A stretch of 64,000 nucleotides of DNA, taken from NCBI RefSeq assembly GCF_006782915.1, contig NZ_VCNP01000035.1, positions 1 through 64,000 of the forward strand, read 5' to 3'. Every line of letters starts with the position of its first letter. Position 1 is the stretch's first letter. This DNA is from Streptomyces calvus (lineage in GTDB: Bacteria; Actinomycetota; Actinomycetes; Streptomycetales; Streptomycetaceae). Positions 8,317 through 16,873 of the stretch are shown here, piece by piece. The notes below the pieces were generated by a model. It saw only the letters and a list, made by a program, of their open reading frames with translations, made no database searches and was not told where the DNA came from. Made by a program: the position numbers and the translations under genes.

Positions 8317-9197
8317 GCGGTCACCTCCTCGGCGGTCCGCATGATCCGCAGCGCCCACCACAGGCCCAGGCCCTCCAGCACTCCGCCGGCCGCCAGACAG
8401 ATCAGCCCCGACGACGTGTGCAGCAGGATGTGCAGCGGGTCGGCGCCGAGCGCCGCGCCGAGCGCCAGACCCACGACCGGGAGCCCGGCGAGCAGGACCG
8501 CCGTGGCCCGGGCGCCGGCCAACTGGGCGCGCAGGTCGGCCCGCTGGTCCCGTTCGGCACGCAGCGCCGCTTCGAGCCGGTCGACCCCGGCCGCGAGCCC
8601 GGCGCCCTGGTCCACCGCCACCCGCCAGCAGGCGGCGAGCCCGCGCAGTCCTTCGGCGCCCGGTTGCCGGGCCGCCGCCGTGAGGGCGTCCGGGACGTCC
8701 CCGCCGAACCGCGCCGCCGCCAGCACCGCCGCCTGCATGTCACCGAGCCCACCGGAGTCCCGCGCGGCCGGCAGCAGCGCCTCACCCGGCTGCCGCCCGG
8801 CCCGCACCTCCCCGGCCAGGGCCGTGCACAGCGCAATCACGGCGTCGGCGCGCCGCTCCCGCGCCCGGCGCTCCGCCGCCGCCCGGCGCACCCTGCGCAG
8901 CACGGGCATCCCGACCACCCCCGCGACGACCGGGAGCACCGACGCGCCCAGCACCGCCAGCACCATGCCGACGGCCGGCGACGACCACTCGGGTCGCAGC
9001 CGCCTCCGGACCCGCCCCCACGCGGCCATGACGCGGGACCATCCCGGCGCCGGCCCGCTCCCCGCCGAACCACCGCCGGCCAGCAGCAGCCTCGCCCGCC
9101 CGGCCCCGGACCGGCCGCTGCCGCCGCCCAGCAGCCAGGCAGCGGCCCCGAGGCAGGCGGTCGCCGCGCCCATCGACATCTGTGTCGCCCCGTTCAC
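8313..9197 (-). CDS. Type II secretion system F family protein (TadB-like)
   Basis: 294-aa membrane protein with hydrophobic helices at the N-terminus, at about 76-100 (VGMVLAVLGASVLPVVAGVVG), and a pair near the C-terminus. The central region (RRADAVIALCTALAGEVRAGRQPGEAL) is the T2SSF domain. GTG at 9197 overlaps the TGA of the secretion ATPase gene; an ATG six codons further in (9179) is an alternative start. Confidence 0.85.
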   Translation of the reverse strand: MNGATQMSMGAATACLGAAAWLLGGGSGRSGAGRARLLLAGGGSAGSGPAPGWSRVMAAWGRVRRRLRPEWSSPAVGMVLAVLGASVLPVVAGVVGMPVLRRVRRAAAERRARERRADAVIALCTALAGEVRAGRQPGEALLPAARDSGGLGDMQAAVLAAARFGGDVPDALTAAARQPGAEGLRGLAACWRVAVDQGAGLAAGVDRLEAALRAERDQRADLRAQLAGARATAVLLAGLPVVGLALGAALGADPLHILLHTSSGLICLAAGGVLEGLGLWWALRIMRTAEEVTA

Positions 9198-10402
9198 CGC
9201 CCGGTCCCTTCGCGCGGTCGTTCACCGTTCGTGCCGCGCAGCAGCTGCCGCAGCCGCTGCCATCCCTGCTCGGGCAGGAACGCCTCCGGTCCCCACCGCA
9301 GCGCCGGTACCGTCCGCACCAGCCCGGACGGGTCCCGTTCCAGCACGTGCACCTCCGCGATCCGCCGCCGCCCGCTGCGGTCCCGTACCAGGTGCAGCAC
9401 CACCGACAAGGCGGCCGCCAACTGGCTGTGCAGCGCGAGGCGATCGAGTCCTGCGGCCGTGCCGAGCGCCTCCAGCCGGGCCGGCACATCGGCGGCGGCA
9501 TTGGCGTGGACCGTGCACGAGCCGCCTTCGTGGCCGGTGTTGAGGGCGGCCAGGAGGTGCACCACCTCAGGGCCGCGCACCTCGCCGACCACGAGCCGGT
9601 CGGGCCGCATCCGCAGTGCCTGCCGCACGAGGTCCTCGAGGGTGACGAGGCCCGCGCCCTCCTGGTTGGCGGGTCTGGTCTCCAGCCGTACCACGTGCGG
9701 GTGTTCCGGCCGCAGTTCCGCCGAGTCCTCGGCCAGGACGATGCGTTCGTCCGGTCCAACGAGCCCCAGCAGCGCGCTCAGCAGGGTCGTCTTGCCGCTG
9801 CCGGTCCCTCCGCTGACCAGGAACGACAGGCGCGCGTCCAGCAGCGCCCGGAGCACGCGGTCGCCGCCCGGCGGCACCGTCCCGGCCGCCGTCAGTTCGT
9901 CGAGCGTGAAGGCTCGTGGCCGGACGACCCGCAGGGACAGGCAGGTGCCGCCCACCGCCACCGGGGGCAGCACCGCGTGCAGCCGGGTCCCGTCGGGCAG
10001 TCGCGCGTCGGCCCAGGGGCGGGCGTCGTCCAGACGGCGTCCTGCCACGGCGGCGAGCCGCTGTGCCAGGCGCCGGACGGCCGTCTCGTCCGGGAAGGCG
10101 ATGTCGGTGAGTTCCAGTCCGCCGCCCCGGTCCACCCAGACCCGGTCCGGCGCCGAGACCAGCACGTCGGTCACCGAGCCGTCGGCCAGGAGCCTCTCCA
10201 GCGGCCCGCTGCCGACCAGTTCGGACCGCAACTGCTCGGCCGCCCCGAGCACTTCGGCGTCACCGAGCACCCGGCCCTGGTCCCTCAGCGCCTGTGCCAC
10301 CCGCGCGGGCGTCGGCTCGGCCCCGCTCTCGGCCAGCCACCGCCGCACCCCGTCGAGCAGCCCGGGAGGCGTGCCCGTCCCGGTCGTCGCAGGTTTCGTC
10401 AT
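9194..10402 (-). CDS. Tad/Flp-type secretion ATPase (CpaF/TadA family)
   Basis: 402-aa hexameric secretion ATPase. Walker A is SGGTGSGKTTLL, the Asp box is LAEDSAELRPEHPHVVRLETR, Walker B lies in DRLVVGEVRGPEVV, and the His box is the GGSCTVHANAA segment. It powers pilus assembly or secretion at the inner face of the membrane together with TadB/TadC. The ATG overlaps the previous TGA (ATGA). All residues expected for an active ATPase appear present. Confidence 0.93.
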   Translation of the reverse strand: MTKPATTGTGTPPGLLDGVRRWLAESGAEPTPARVAQALRDQGRVLGDAEVLGAAEQLRSELVGSGPLERLLADGSVTDVLVSAPDRVWVDRGGGLELTDIAFPDETAVRRLAQRLAAVAGRRLDDARPWADARLPDGTRLHAVLPPVAVGGTCLSLRVVRPRAFTLDELTAAGTVPPGGDRVLRALLDARLSFLVSGGTGSGKTTLLSALLGLVGPDERIVLAEDSAELRPEHPHVVRLETRPANQEGAGLVTLEDLVRQALRMRPDRLVVGEVRGPEVVHLLAALNTGHEGGSCTVHANAAADVPARLEALGTAAGLDRLALHSQLAAALSVVLHLVRDRSGRRRIAEVHVLERDPSGLVRTVPALRWGPEAFLPEQGWQRLRQLLRGTNGERPREGTGR

Positions 10403-11505
10403 GCCGTCCTCGCCTCCACCAGCGCCCGCTCCCAGAACTCCTTGCAGAAGCGGGCCAGCGGTCCCCGGCCCGACGCCCCTGGTGGTCGCGCCGCCTCGTT
10501 CGGCCGTTGCAGAGCGGGCTCGGCGGGGACGTCTCCGGCGAGGGGCAGCCCGAGCAGCCGGGCGACCTCACGGTCGTCCAGGCCGGGCGCGTACGGGCCG
10601 CGTGCCGCCACCCGCAGGTCGCGCAGGACCATGCGCACGGCGGAGGCGACGCGCCCGGCCGCCGCGACGGCGCGCAGCTCGGCGGGGACCACGAGGAGCC
10701 CCAGGTCGAGCTGGGCGAGGACTTCGGCGACCCCGTCGTCGACGCGGCGCGGCAGGTCGACCACGACGGTGCCGCCGCCGCGGCGGGCCGCGGCGAGCAC
10801 CGCGCGTACGGCCTGGGGCGGTACGGCGAGGCAGTCGCCGCGGTCCCAGCTGAGCACCCGCAGCGAGTGCAGTTCCGGCAGTGATTCCTCCAGGGCGCCG
10901 CCGCCGACCCGACCGCGGGACGCCGCGAACGCGGGCCAGCGCAGTCCTTTGGCCGTCTCGCCGCCGAGCGCCACGTCGAGCCCGCCGCCCAGCGGGTCCG
11001 CGTCGACCAGAAGGGTGCGCAGTCCCTCCCGCGCGGAGGTGACGGCGAGCGCGCAGGCGAGTGTGGAGGCCCCGGCGCCGCCCCGGCCGCCGATGACCCC
11101 GACGGTCAGGGCGGGCCGCCCGACGCCCTCGGCCACGTCGGCGATGCGGTCGACCAGCCATTGCTCGCCGTCCGGCAGCATCAGCACGTGGTCGGCGCCG
11201 ATCTCCACGGCCCGGCGCCAGACCCCGGAGTCGTCCTGGTCGCGGCCGACCAGCACCACCCCGGGCCGGCGCGCCGCCCCGCGCACGCGCCGCGCGGCGT
11301 CGTCGCCGACCAGGACGAGCGGTGCGGCCTCCCAGCTGCCTCTCGGTTCCGGCGCCCCGTGCCGGACCTCCGGTGTGGCGCCGGCCGCCGCGCACAGGCG
11401 CAGCAGGTCGTCGAGGAGCGCGGGGTCCTCGGTGACGATCAGTGGTGCGCCCGGCCGGCCTCCTCCGGTGCTGGGCTGTGGATCGTGCGTGATGGTTCCG
11501 GCCAT
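10399..11505 (-). CDS. CpaE/MinD-like ATPase of the Tad locus (septum site-determining-like, Ssd)
   Basis: 368-aa protein with an N-terminal receiver-like domain (PLIVTEDPALLDDLLRLCAAAG...) and a C-terminal SIMIBI ATPase domain. The P-loop is degenerate: VIGGRGGAGASTLACALA has the deviant KGGxGKS/T lysine positions replaced. LLVDADPLGGGLDVALG gives the switch aspartates. CpaE proteins localise Tad machinery. The ATG at 11505 is preceded by AAAGGGGGACG. It is the first gene of the seven-gene operon, so the operon promoter should be in 11506-11900. Confidence 0.87.
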   Translation of the reverse strand: MAGTITHDPQPSTGGGRPGAPLIVTEDPALLDDLLRLCAAAGATPEVRHGAPEPRGSWEAAPLVLVGDDAARRVRGAARRPGVVLVGRDQDDSGVWRRAVEIGADHVLMLPDGEQWLVDRIADVAEGVGRPALTVGVIGGRGGAGASTLACALAVTSAREGLRTLLVDADPLGGGLDVALGGETAKGLRWPAFAASRGRVGGGALEESLPELHSLRVLSWDRGDCLAVPPQAVRAVLAAARRGGGTVVVDLPRRVDDGVAEVLAQLDLGLLVVPAELRAVAAAGRVASAVRMVLRDLRVAARGPYAPGLDDREVARLLGLPLAGDVPAEPALQRPNEAARPPGASGRGPLARFCKEFWERALVEARTA

Positions 11506-12087
11506 GTTCGTCCCCCTTTGTTGTGTCGCTCGCGGGGCCGTTGCGGCCCTTCGAATCCCGGACGTGGAAGAACCGGCAGACGGCCTTCCAGTGAACGGCC
11601 GACAGAAACCGGCCATACGCGACCACCCGACAATCACGAGCAACCGTGAACTCGCGGCGATCGGGGCGCGTCGGAAACACGGTGCATCGATCCGGAAAAA
11701 CTTGTGGATCTTGGTGGATAACTGTGGACGAGTCGGCCGCTGTGAATATCGCGGTCACCCATACCGGTGAGCTCCGCCTGCCCTCTGTACGACACCCGCA
11801 GAGCAGTCCGACGACTACCGAAGGTAACCAGCCATGTACACAACAAGTCGCCGCCACATGGATGCCGCGACGGCGTTCCAGCCGTGAAGAGGGGAGAGAA
11901 AACGCGTCCGGACATGCGACGACCCCCGCCGGGGGGGAGAGCGGGGGTCGTCCCCACGGCCGACTCGGGGGGGGAGGAGTCGGACCGGGTTAGCACGGTC
12001 GCGAACGATCCGTGACTTCCATGGTGTACCCGAGAGCCTTCTCAGGCAAACCCACGCGCCCCACCTTACGCCGAATGGGCTGCGCCT
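11506..12087. other. Divergent intergenic region upstream of the Tad operon and HAD gene
   Basis: 582 bp without a convincing gene. 11520-11880 is AT-richer and should hold the leftward Tad promoter. At 11918-11952 a perfect 12-bp stem (GACGACCCCCGC) with an 11-nt GGA-rich loop forms a strong hairpin, followed by long G runs. Lack of a convergent gene end makes its role (processing or attenuation ahead of the HAD gene) uncertain. Confidence 0.6.
11918..11952. terminator. 12-bp-stem hairpin in the Tad/HAD intergenic region
   Basis: Arms 11918-11929 and 11941-11952 are exactly complementary. No T-tract follows, as is common for Streptomyces hairpin terminators. It lies upstream of the plus-strand HAD gene, so it could also act as an attenuator. 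Confidence 0.55.
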
Positions 12088-12921
12088 ATGCTCAAGGGCG
12101 TGGAAAACCACTCGTTGCCCCGCACAGCTGCCTTCTTTGACCTGGACAAGACGGTCATTGCGAAGTCGAGCACGCTCACGTTCAGCAAGTCGTTCTACCA
12201 AGGCGGCCTGATCAACCGCCGGGCCGTCCTGCGAACCGCCTATGCCCAGTTCGTGTTCCTGGCCGGTGGCGCGGACCACGACCAGATGGAGCGGATGCGC
12301 AAGTACCTCTCCGCCTTGTGCCGCGGCTGGAACGTCCAGCAGGTCAAGGAGATCGTCGCCGAGACGCTGCACGACCTGATCGACCCGATCATCTACGACG
12401 AGGCCGCCACCCTCATCGAGCAGCACCACACCGCGGGGCGCGACGTCGTGATCGTGTCCACCTCGGGCGCCGAGGTGGTCGAGCCGATCGGCGAACTGCT
12501 CGGCGCCGACCGGGTCGTGGCCACCCGCATGGTGGTCGGTGACGACGGCTGCTTCACCGGCGAGGTGGAGTACTACGCGTACGGTCCGACGAAGGCCGAG
12601 GCGATCAGGGAACTGGCCGAGTCCGAGGGCTACGACCTGGGCCGTTGCTACGCGTACAGCGATTCGGTGACCGATGTGCCGATGCTGGAGTCGGTGGGCC
12701 ACCCGCACGCCGTGAACCCCGACCGCGCACTGCGCCGCGAGGCCCTGGCGCGGGGCTGGCCCATCCTCGACTTCCACCGGCCGGTACGGCTCAAGCAGCG
12801 CCTCCCCGCGTTCTCCGTGCCGCCGCGCCCCGCCCTGGTCGCGGCGGCCGCCATAGGAGCCGCGGCAGCCACCGCGGGCCTCGTCTGGTACGCCAGCCGG
12901 CGCCGCGCGACCGTGGCCTGA
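12088..12921 (+). CDS. HAD-superfamily IB hydrolase with C-terminal membrane anchor
   Basis: 277-aa phosphatase-like protein. Motif I is FFDLDKTVI, motif II is IVSTSGAEVV, and motif III/IV is CYAYSDSVTDVPML, typical of the HAD-IB (SerB-like) subfamily. A hydrophobic helix at about 245-265 followed by RRR places it at the membrane. Close relatives in Streptomyces are annotated as morphological-differentiation-associated proteins; substrate unknown. ATG at 12088 is used; a GTG four codons later (12100), after AAGGGC, is an alternative start. Confidence 0.88.
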   Translation: MLKGVENHSLPRTAAFFDLDKTVIAKSSTLTFSKSFYQGGLINRRAVLRTAYAQFVFLAGGADHDQMERMRKYLSALCRGWNVQQVKEIVAETLHDLIDPIIYDEAATLIEQHHTAGRDVVIVSTSGAEVVEPIGELLGADRVVATRMVVGDDGCFTGEVEYYAYGPTKAEAIRELAESEGYDLGRCYAYSDSVTDVPMLESVGHPHAVNPDRALRREALARGWPILDFHRPVRLKQRLPAFSVPPRPALVAAAAIGAAAATAGLVWYASRRRATVA

Positions 12922-12932
12922 ACCGCCGCGCG

Positions 12933-12963
12933 GCGGGGTGCCGGCAAGGGCCGGGCACCCCGC
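12933..12963 (+). terminator. Terminator after the HAD gene
   Basis: GCGGGGTGCC (12933-12942) and GGCACCCCGC (12954-12963) form a perfect 10-bp stem with an 11-nt loop, 12 bases after the stop codon. The following stretch to 13254 is AT-richer and holds no gene I can support. Confidence 0.8.
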
Positions 12964-13254
12964 GCCTTTTCTGAGCCGTTCCCTCAAAATCCTTGAACGC
13001 AAAAGTAAAGAAGCAGAACCAGGACTTCCGCTTACTTCGAACCCGGAGTACAAAGGACTTGACGGCCCGCGAGACCAAGGACATCCGAGAGGATCTCCTT
13101 CACAACGCAATTGGCCCCACGGACCGAGCATGAACACCGCGCACCCACGCGACGTCGACCCGTCGATTACGGGCCAGCCGCACCAGGTGACGGGCGAAGT
13201 TCCCGACCTGATGGGCATATATCGAGGACGCCTGGTAACCCGGTGGACATGCCA

Positions 13255-13282
13255 GCGGCGGTACGAGTACTCGTACCGCCGC
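13255..13282. repeat. Perfect 28-bp palindrome in convergent intergenic region
   Basis: A perfect, loopless palindrome with left half GCGGCGGTACGAGT. It lies 38 bp beyond the stop codon of the minus-strand Fic-like gene. It could serve as that gene's terminator or as a protein-binding site. Confidence 0.9.
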
Positions 13283-13320
13283 ATCTCTGTTCGAGCCCTT
13301 GGTGCAGCTTCCGGAACCCT

Positions 13321-14184
13321 TTAAGCCGCCCCGCGCTGAAGCGCCTCGCAGACCGCCGTCGATTCACGCGCCCCCAGCTCGACCGCGCGCCCGCAGTGCG
13401 CGATCCAGGCGGCCACGCCCTCGGGAGTGCCGGACACATAACCTTCCAGCGCCGCGAGATAGGCGTCCCGTCCCAGCTCCGCGTGCCCGACCTCGGCAGG
13501 ACAGACCGACTTCGGGTCGAGCCCGCTGCCGATCAGGACGATGCGCTCGGCCGTGCGGGCGACCAGGCCGTTGTGGGAGGTGAAGGGGCGCAGCGCGAGC
13601 AGTTCGCCGTGCACGACGGCGGCCGTCACCAGCGCCGGGGCGGAACCGCCGGCGATGACCAGTTCGGACAGCCCCTCCAGCCGGCCGTGCGCCTCCGCGG
13701 CACTCGGCAGCGGCAGCCCGATCGAGGGCTCGTCGACCGGCTCGCCGTCCTGACGGGGCCGCCCGACCTGCTCGGCCTTGTCGGCGGCGGCGACCAGGTG
13801 CAGCCGGGCCAGCACCCTCAGGGGAGACTGCCGCCAGATGGACAGCAGTTGACCCGCCTCCGAGGTCAGCCGCAGGGCCGCACCCATGGTGCGCGCCTGC
13901 GGGTCACCGCTGAAGTCGCTCCGCCGGCGCACCTCCTCCAGGGCCCAGTCCGCGCCGGACAGCGCCGCCGAGCCGCGGGCGCCGCGCAGCGCGGCCTCCG
14001 AGGTGACCTCGTTGCTGCGCCTGCGCATGACCCGGTGCCCGTAGACCCGGTCCACCGCCTTGCGCACGGACTCCACGGAGTCGGCCACGCCGGGCAGCGA
14101 GCCCAGGGCCGCCAGGGGATCCCCGCTGCTCGAGCCGTTCCGGGAGCCCGGGGAGGGATCGGCGTTCGCGCCAGTCGTACTCAT
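13321..14184 (-). CDS. Fic/DOC-like fold protein with degenerate active site
   Basis: 287-aa protein often annotated as hypothetical or oxidoreductase in Streptomyces. Residues LLALRPFTSHNGLVARTAER align with the Fic motif HPFxxGNGRxxR but the catalytic His is Arg, the first Gly is His and the nucleotide-binding Arg is Leu, so AMP transfer activity is unlikely. The upstream part is helical and Ser/Arg-rich. The ATG at 14184 (MSTTGAN) is chosen; an in-frame ATG at 14202 is an alternative. It is divergent from the ParA-like gene, with about 100 bp between them. Confidence 0.75.
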   Translation of the reverse strand: MSTTGANADPSPGSRNGSSSGDPLAALGSLPGVADSVESVRKAVDRVYGHRVMRRRSNEVTSEAALRGARGSAALSGADWALEEVRRRSDFSGDPQARTMGAALRLTSEAGQLLSIWRQSPLRVLARLHLVAAADKAEQVGRPRQDGEPVDEPSIGLPLPSAAEAHGRLEGLSELVIAGGSAPALVTAAVVHGELLALRPFTSHNGLVARTAERIVLIGSGLDPKSVCPAEVGHAELGRDAYLAALEGYVSGTPEGVAAWIAHCGRAVELGARESTAVCEALQRGAA

Positions 14185-14285
14185 GGGTACGACACTACGC
14201 ATCCCGGTCCCGCGCTCCACGATGGAGTGGTCTTCCTCACGCCCGCCTGCCACCTACAGCTATCGACCCGTTACGCTTCGCGACC

Positions 14286-15266
14286 ATGAGAATTGCTTTC
14301 GTGGGGAAGGGCGGCAGCGGGAAGACGACCCTGTCCTCCCTCTTCATCCGGCATCTCGCGGCCGGGGGCGCCCCGGTCGTCGCCGTGGACGCCGACATCA
14401 ACCAGCACCTCGGGGCCGCGCTGGGGCTGGACGAGACCGAGGCGGCCGCCCTGCCCGCGATGGGCGAGCACCTGCCGCTCATCAAGGACTACCTGCGCGG
14501 CACCAATCCACGCATCGCGTCGGCCGACACGATGATCAAGACGACACCGCCCGGTGAGGGCTCCCGGTTGATGCGGGTGTGCGAGGACAACCCGGTCTAC
14601 GACGCCTGCGCCCGGCCGGTGGAACTCGACGGCGGGGCCGTCCGTTTGATGGTCACCGGCCCCTTCACCGACGCCGACGTGGGGGTCACCTGCTACCACT
14701 CCAAGACCGGAGCGGTGGAGCTGTGCCTCAACCACCTGGTGGACGGCCCCGGCGAGTACGTCGTGGTCGACATGACGGCCGGCTCGGACTCCTTCGCCTC
14801 CGGCCTGTTCACCCGCTTCGACCTCACGTTCCTCGTGGCCGAGCCGACCCGGAAGGGGGTTTCCGTCTACCGCCAGTACAAGGAGTACGCCCGCGACTTC
14901 GGCGTCGCCCTGAAGGTCGTCGGCAACAAGGTGCAGGGCCCGGACGACCTCGACTTCCTGTGCGCGGAGGTCGGGGAGGACCTGCTGGTGACGGTGGGGC
15001 ACTCGGACTGGGTCCGGGCCATGGAGAAGGGCCGGCCGCCCCGGTTCGCACTCCTGGAGGAGCCCAACCGGGACGCCCTGCGCCGGCTGCACACGGCCGC
15101 GGACGCCGCGTACGCGCTGCGAGACCGGGAGCGCTACACCCGCCAGATGGTGCACTTCCACCTCAAGAACGCCCAGTCCTGGGGCAACGAGCGCACCGGG
15201 ACCGACCTGGCGGCCCAGGTCGACCCCGGTTTCGTGCTCGGCGGTCAGGTCACGGCGTCCGTCTGA
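14286..15266 (+). CDS. MinD/CooC-like P-loop ATPase
   Basis: 326-aa SIMIBI-class ATPase beginning MRIAFVGKGGSGKTTLSSLF, the deviant Walker A of ParA/MinD/CooC proteins. VVAVDADINQHLGAALG supplies switch I, and VVVDMTAGSDSFASG switch II. CooC-type relatives insert metals into enzymes, but no metalloenzyme gene is next to it, so the client is unknown. TACGCT at 14272-14277 would place a transcription start at about the ATG, and no Shine-Dalgarno is seen, so the message may be leaderless (inference). Its stop is only 3 bp from the convergent lipoprotein stop. Confidence 0.85.
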   Translation: MRIAFVGKGGSGKTTLSSLFIRHLAAGGAPVVAVDADINQHLGAALGLDETEAAALPAMGEHLPLIKDYLRGTNPRIASADTMIKTTPPGEGSRLMRVCEDNPVYDACARPVELDGGAVRLMVTGPFTDADVGVTCYHSKTGAVELCLNHLVDGPGEYVVVDMTAGSDSFASGLFTRFDLTFLVAEPTRKGVSVYRQYKEYARDFGVALKVVGNKVQGPDDLDFLCAEVGEDLLVTVGHSDWVRAMEKGRPPRFALLEEPNRDALRRLHTAADAAYALRDRERYTRQMVHFHLKNAQSWGNERTGTDLAAQVDPGFVLGGQVTASV

Positions 15267-15269
15267 GGC

Positions 15270-16541
15270 TCACCGCCGCGCCGCGGGAGCTCCGGGGACC
15301 CCCTTGGGGGCCGGGGCCGGCTCGCCGGACAGGTAGGCCTTCCAGCCCTGCTTCGGGGCCTGGCCCACCTTGAGCGCGCGCAGTTTCCTCAGGGTCGCCG
15401 GGTCCTGGGCGTCCAGCCAGTCCACGAGTTGCCGGAAGGAGACACAGCGCACGTCGGACTTGTTGCACACCGTCTCGACGACCTCCTCGACGGCCCGCAT
15501 GTAGGTGCCGCCGTTCCAGGACTCGAAGTGGTTGCCGATGATCAGGGGCGCGCGGTTGCCCTCGTAGGCGCGCTCGAAGCCCTGGAGGAGTCCGTCGCGC
15601 ATCTGGTCGCCCCACAGTTCGTGCTTGGCGGGGTCGCCCTGGGTGGTGGTGCCGGACTGGTTGACCATGAAGTTGTAGTCCATGGTGAGCTGTTCGAAGG
15701 AGTGCCCGGGGAAGGGCACGAGCTGCAGCGGCAGGGCCCACAGCCCGTGCTTCTTCTTCGGCCAGACCTGGTTGCCGACGCCGCTGGTGTCGTAGCGGAA
15801 GCCCAGGTCGCGTGCTGCCTTCACGAAGTTCTTCTGCCCCTCCAGGCAGGGGGTGCGGGCGCCGATGAGCTCCTTGTCGTAGTCGAAGGGCAGCGGGGCC
15901 GAGTTCCTCATGCCGGTGTTGGTCTTCCAGGTCCTCACGAACTGCTTGGCCTGGGAGATCTCGTCCTTCCAGTCCGCCACCGACCATTCACCGACGCCGC
16001 CGCCGCTGCCGCAGAAGTGGCCGTTGAAGTGGGTGCCGATCTCGTTGCCCTCCAGCCAGGCCAGGCGCAACTGCTTCACGGTGTCGGCGATGCCCTGCCG
16101 GTCGTTGAAGCCGATGTCCGAGCGGCCCGGGGAGTGCTGGGGCGGGTGGTAGAGGTCCCGCTTCTCCTCCGGGAGGAGGTACACGCCGCTCAGGAAGTAC
16201 GTCATGGTCGCGTTGTTCTCCTTGGCGAGCTTGCGGAAGTGGGAGAACAGCTTCTGGCCGTCCTCGCCCGCTCCGTCCCAGGAGAAGACCACGAACTGCG
16301 GCGGCTTCTCGCCGGGCTTCAGCCGCTCGGGGCGGGGCAGGTGCGGCTGCGCCCCGGTGTACGCGGTGGAGCCGTCGCCGATCAGCCGGACCACGTTCTT
16401 CGGCGCGGGGGCCGGTTCGGCCTTCCTCTGGTCCCGTTCCTGCTCGCCGGTGCCGTCGCCGCCGGTCCCGCAGCCGGCGAGCGAGGCGACGCAGACCGCG
16501 GCGATGACGCTGCCCGTGGCGATCCTGTGGGTGGCGGCCAT
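15270..16541 (-). CDS. Secreted lipoprotein, polysaccharide deacetylase-like
   Basis: 423-aa protein. Signal peptide with lipobox SLAGC ends at Cys24, so it should be anchored to the outer face of the membrane. The body begins with PPQFVVFSWDGAGED, resembling the deacetylase FTFDDG start, has a NEIGTHFNGH segment (His-x3-His like metal site) and a late IIGNHFESWNGG. A NodB-like fold is likely, though the canonical metal residues are not all in standard form, so catalytic activity is uncertain. It faces the ATPase gene tail to tail with a 3-bp gap and no terminator. Confidence 0.82.
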   Translation of the reverse strand: MAATHRIATGSVIAAVCVASLAGCGTGGDGTGEQERDQRKAEPAPAPKNVVRLIGDGSTAYTGAQPHLPRPERLKPGEKPPQFVVFSWDGAGEDGQKLFSHFRKLAKENNATMTYFLSGVYLLPEEKRDLYHPPQHSPGRSDIGFNDRQGIADTVKQLRLAWLEGNEIGTHFNGHFCGSGGGVGEWSVADWKDEISQAKQFVRTWKTNTGMRNSAPLPFDYDKELIGARTPCLEGQKNFVKAARDLGFRYDTSGVGNQVWPKKKHGLWALPLQLVPFPGHSFEQLTMDYNFMVNQSGTTTQGDPAKHELWGDQMRDGLLQGFERAYEGNRAPLIIGNHFESWNGGTYMRAVEEVVETVCNKSDVRCVSFRQLVDWLDAQDPATLRKLRALKVGQAPKQGWKAYLSGEPAPAPKGVPGAPAARR

Positions 16542-16873
16542 CCGCCCACCTTCTTCCTTCTCTCGGGCCGAGCTCGATGAGGGCGCTGTCTGGTGCTGTG
16601 CCGGCCCACGCCGACAGCGCCGTCAAAGTCGCACGGAACGAAGAAGGAACTAATACGACAAGCCGACGAAATGGCTAGTTCACCCTCACAGGTGATTGCT
16701 TCCTCCATTTGCCCGGAAAGTCTATGCCAGTCCTTTACTCTCAATTACGATTCATTTACTCACAGTGATCTACCCGCCGTTTTGGGGCCGTGCCCCCACG
16801 GCCGCGACCGCCCCGTCGTCGAACGGGGCCCACCAGTTCCGCGACCGCCCAGACCCGGAGGAGACGGGAGACC
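16542..16873. other. Divergent promoter region (lipoprotein / SulP-CA)
   Basis: 332 bp, notably AT-rich from 16640 to 16790, with no gene. It must carry promoters for both flanking genes. No unambiguous operator or repeat was seen. Confidence 0.6.

Noticed and set aside
12938..13324. Plus-strand small ORF between the HAD and Fic-like genes
   Set aside because: No ribosome site, overlaps the HAD terminator and the 28-bp palindrome, and no family resemblance.
13111..14289. 392-codon plus-strand frame at 13.1-14.3 kb
   Set aside because: Antisense to the Fic-like gene, which has coherent conserved sequence; the plus frame has none.
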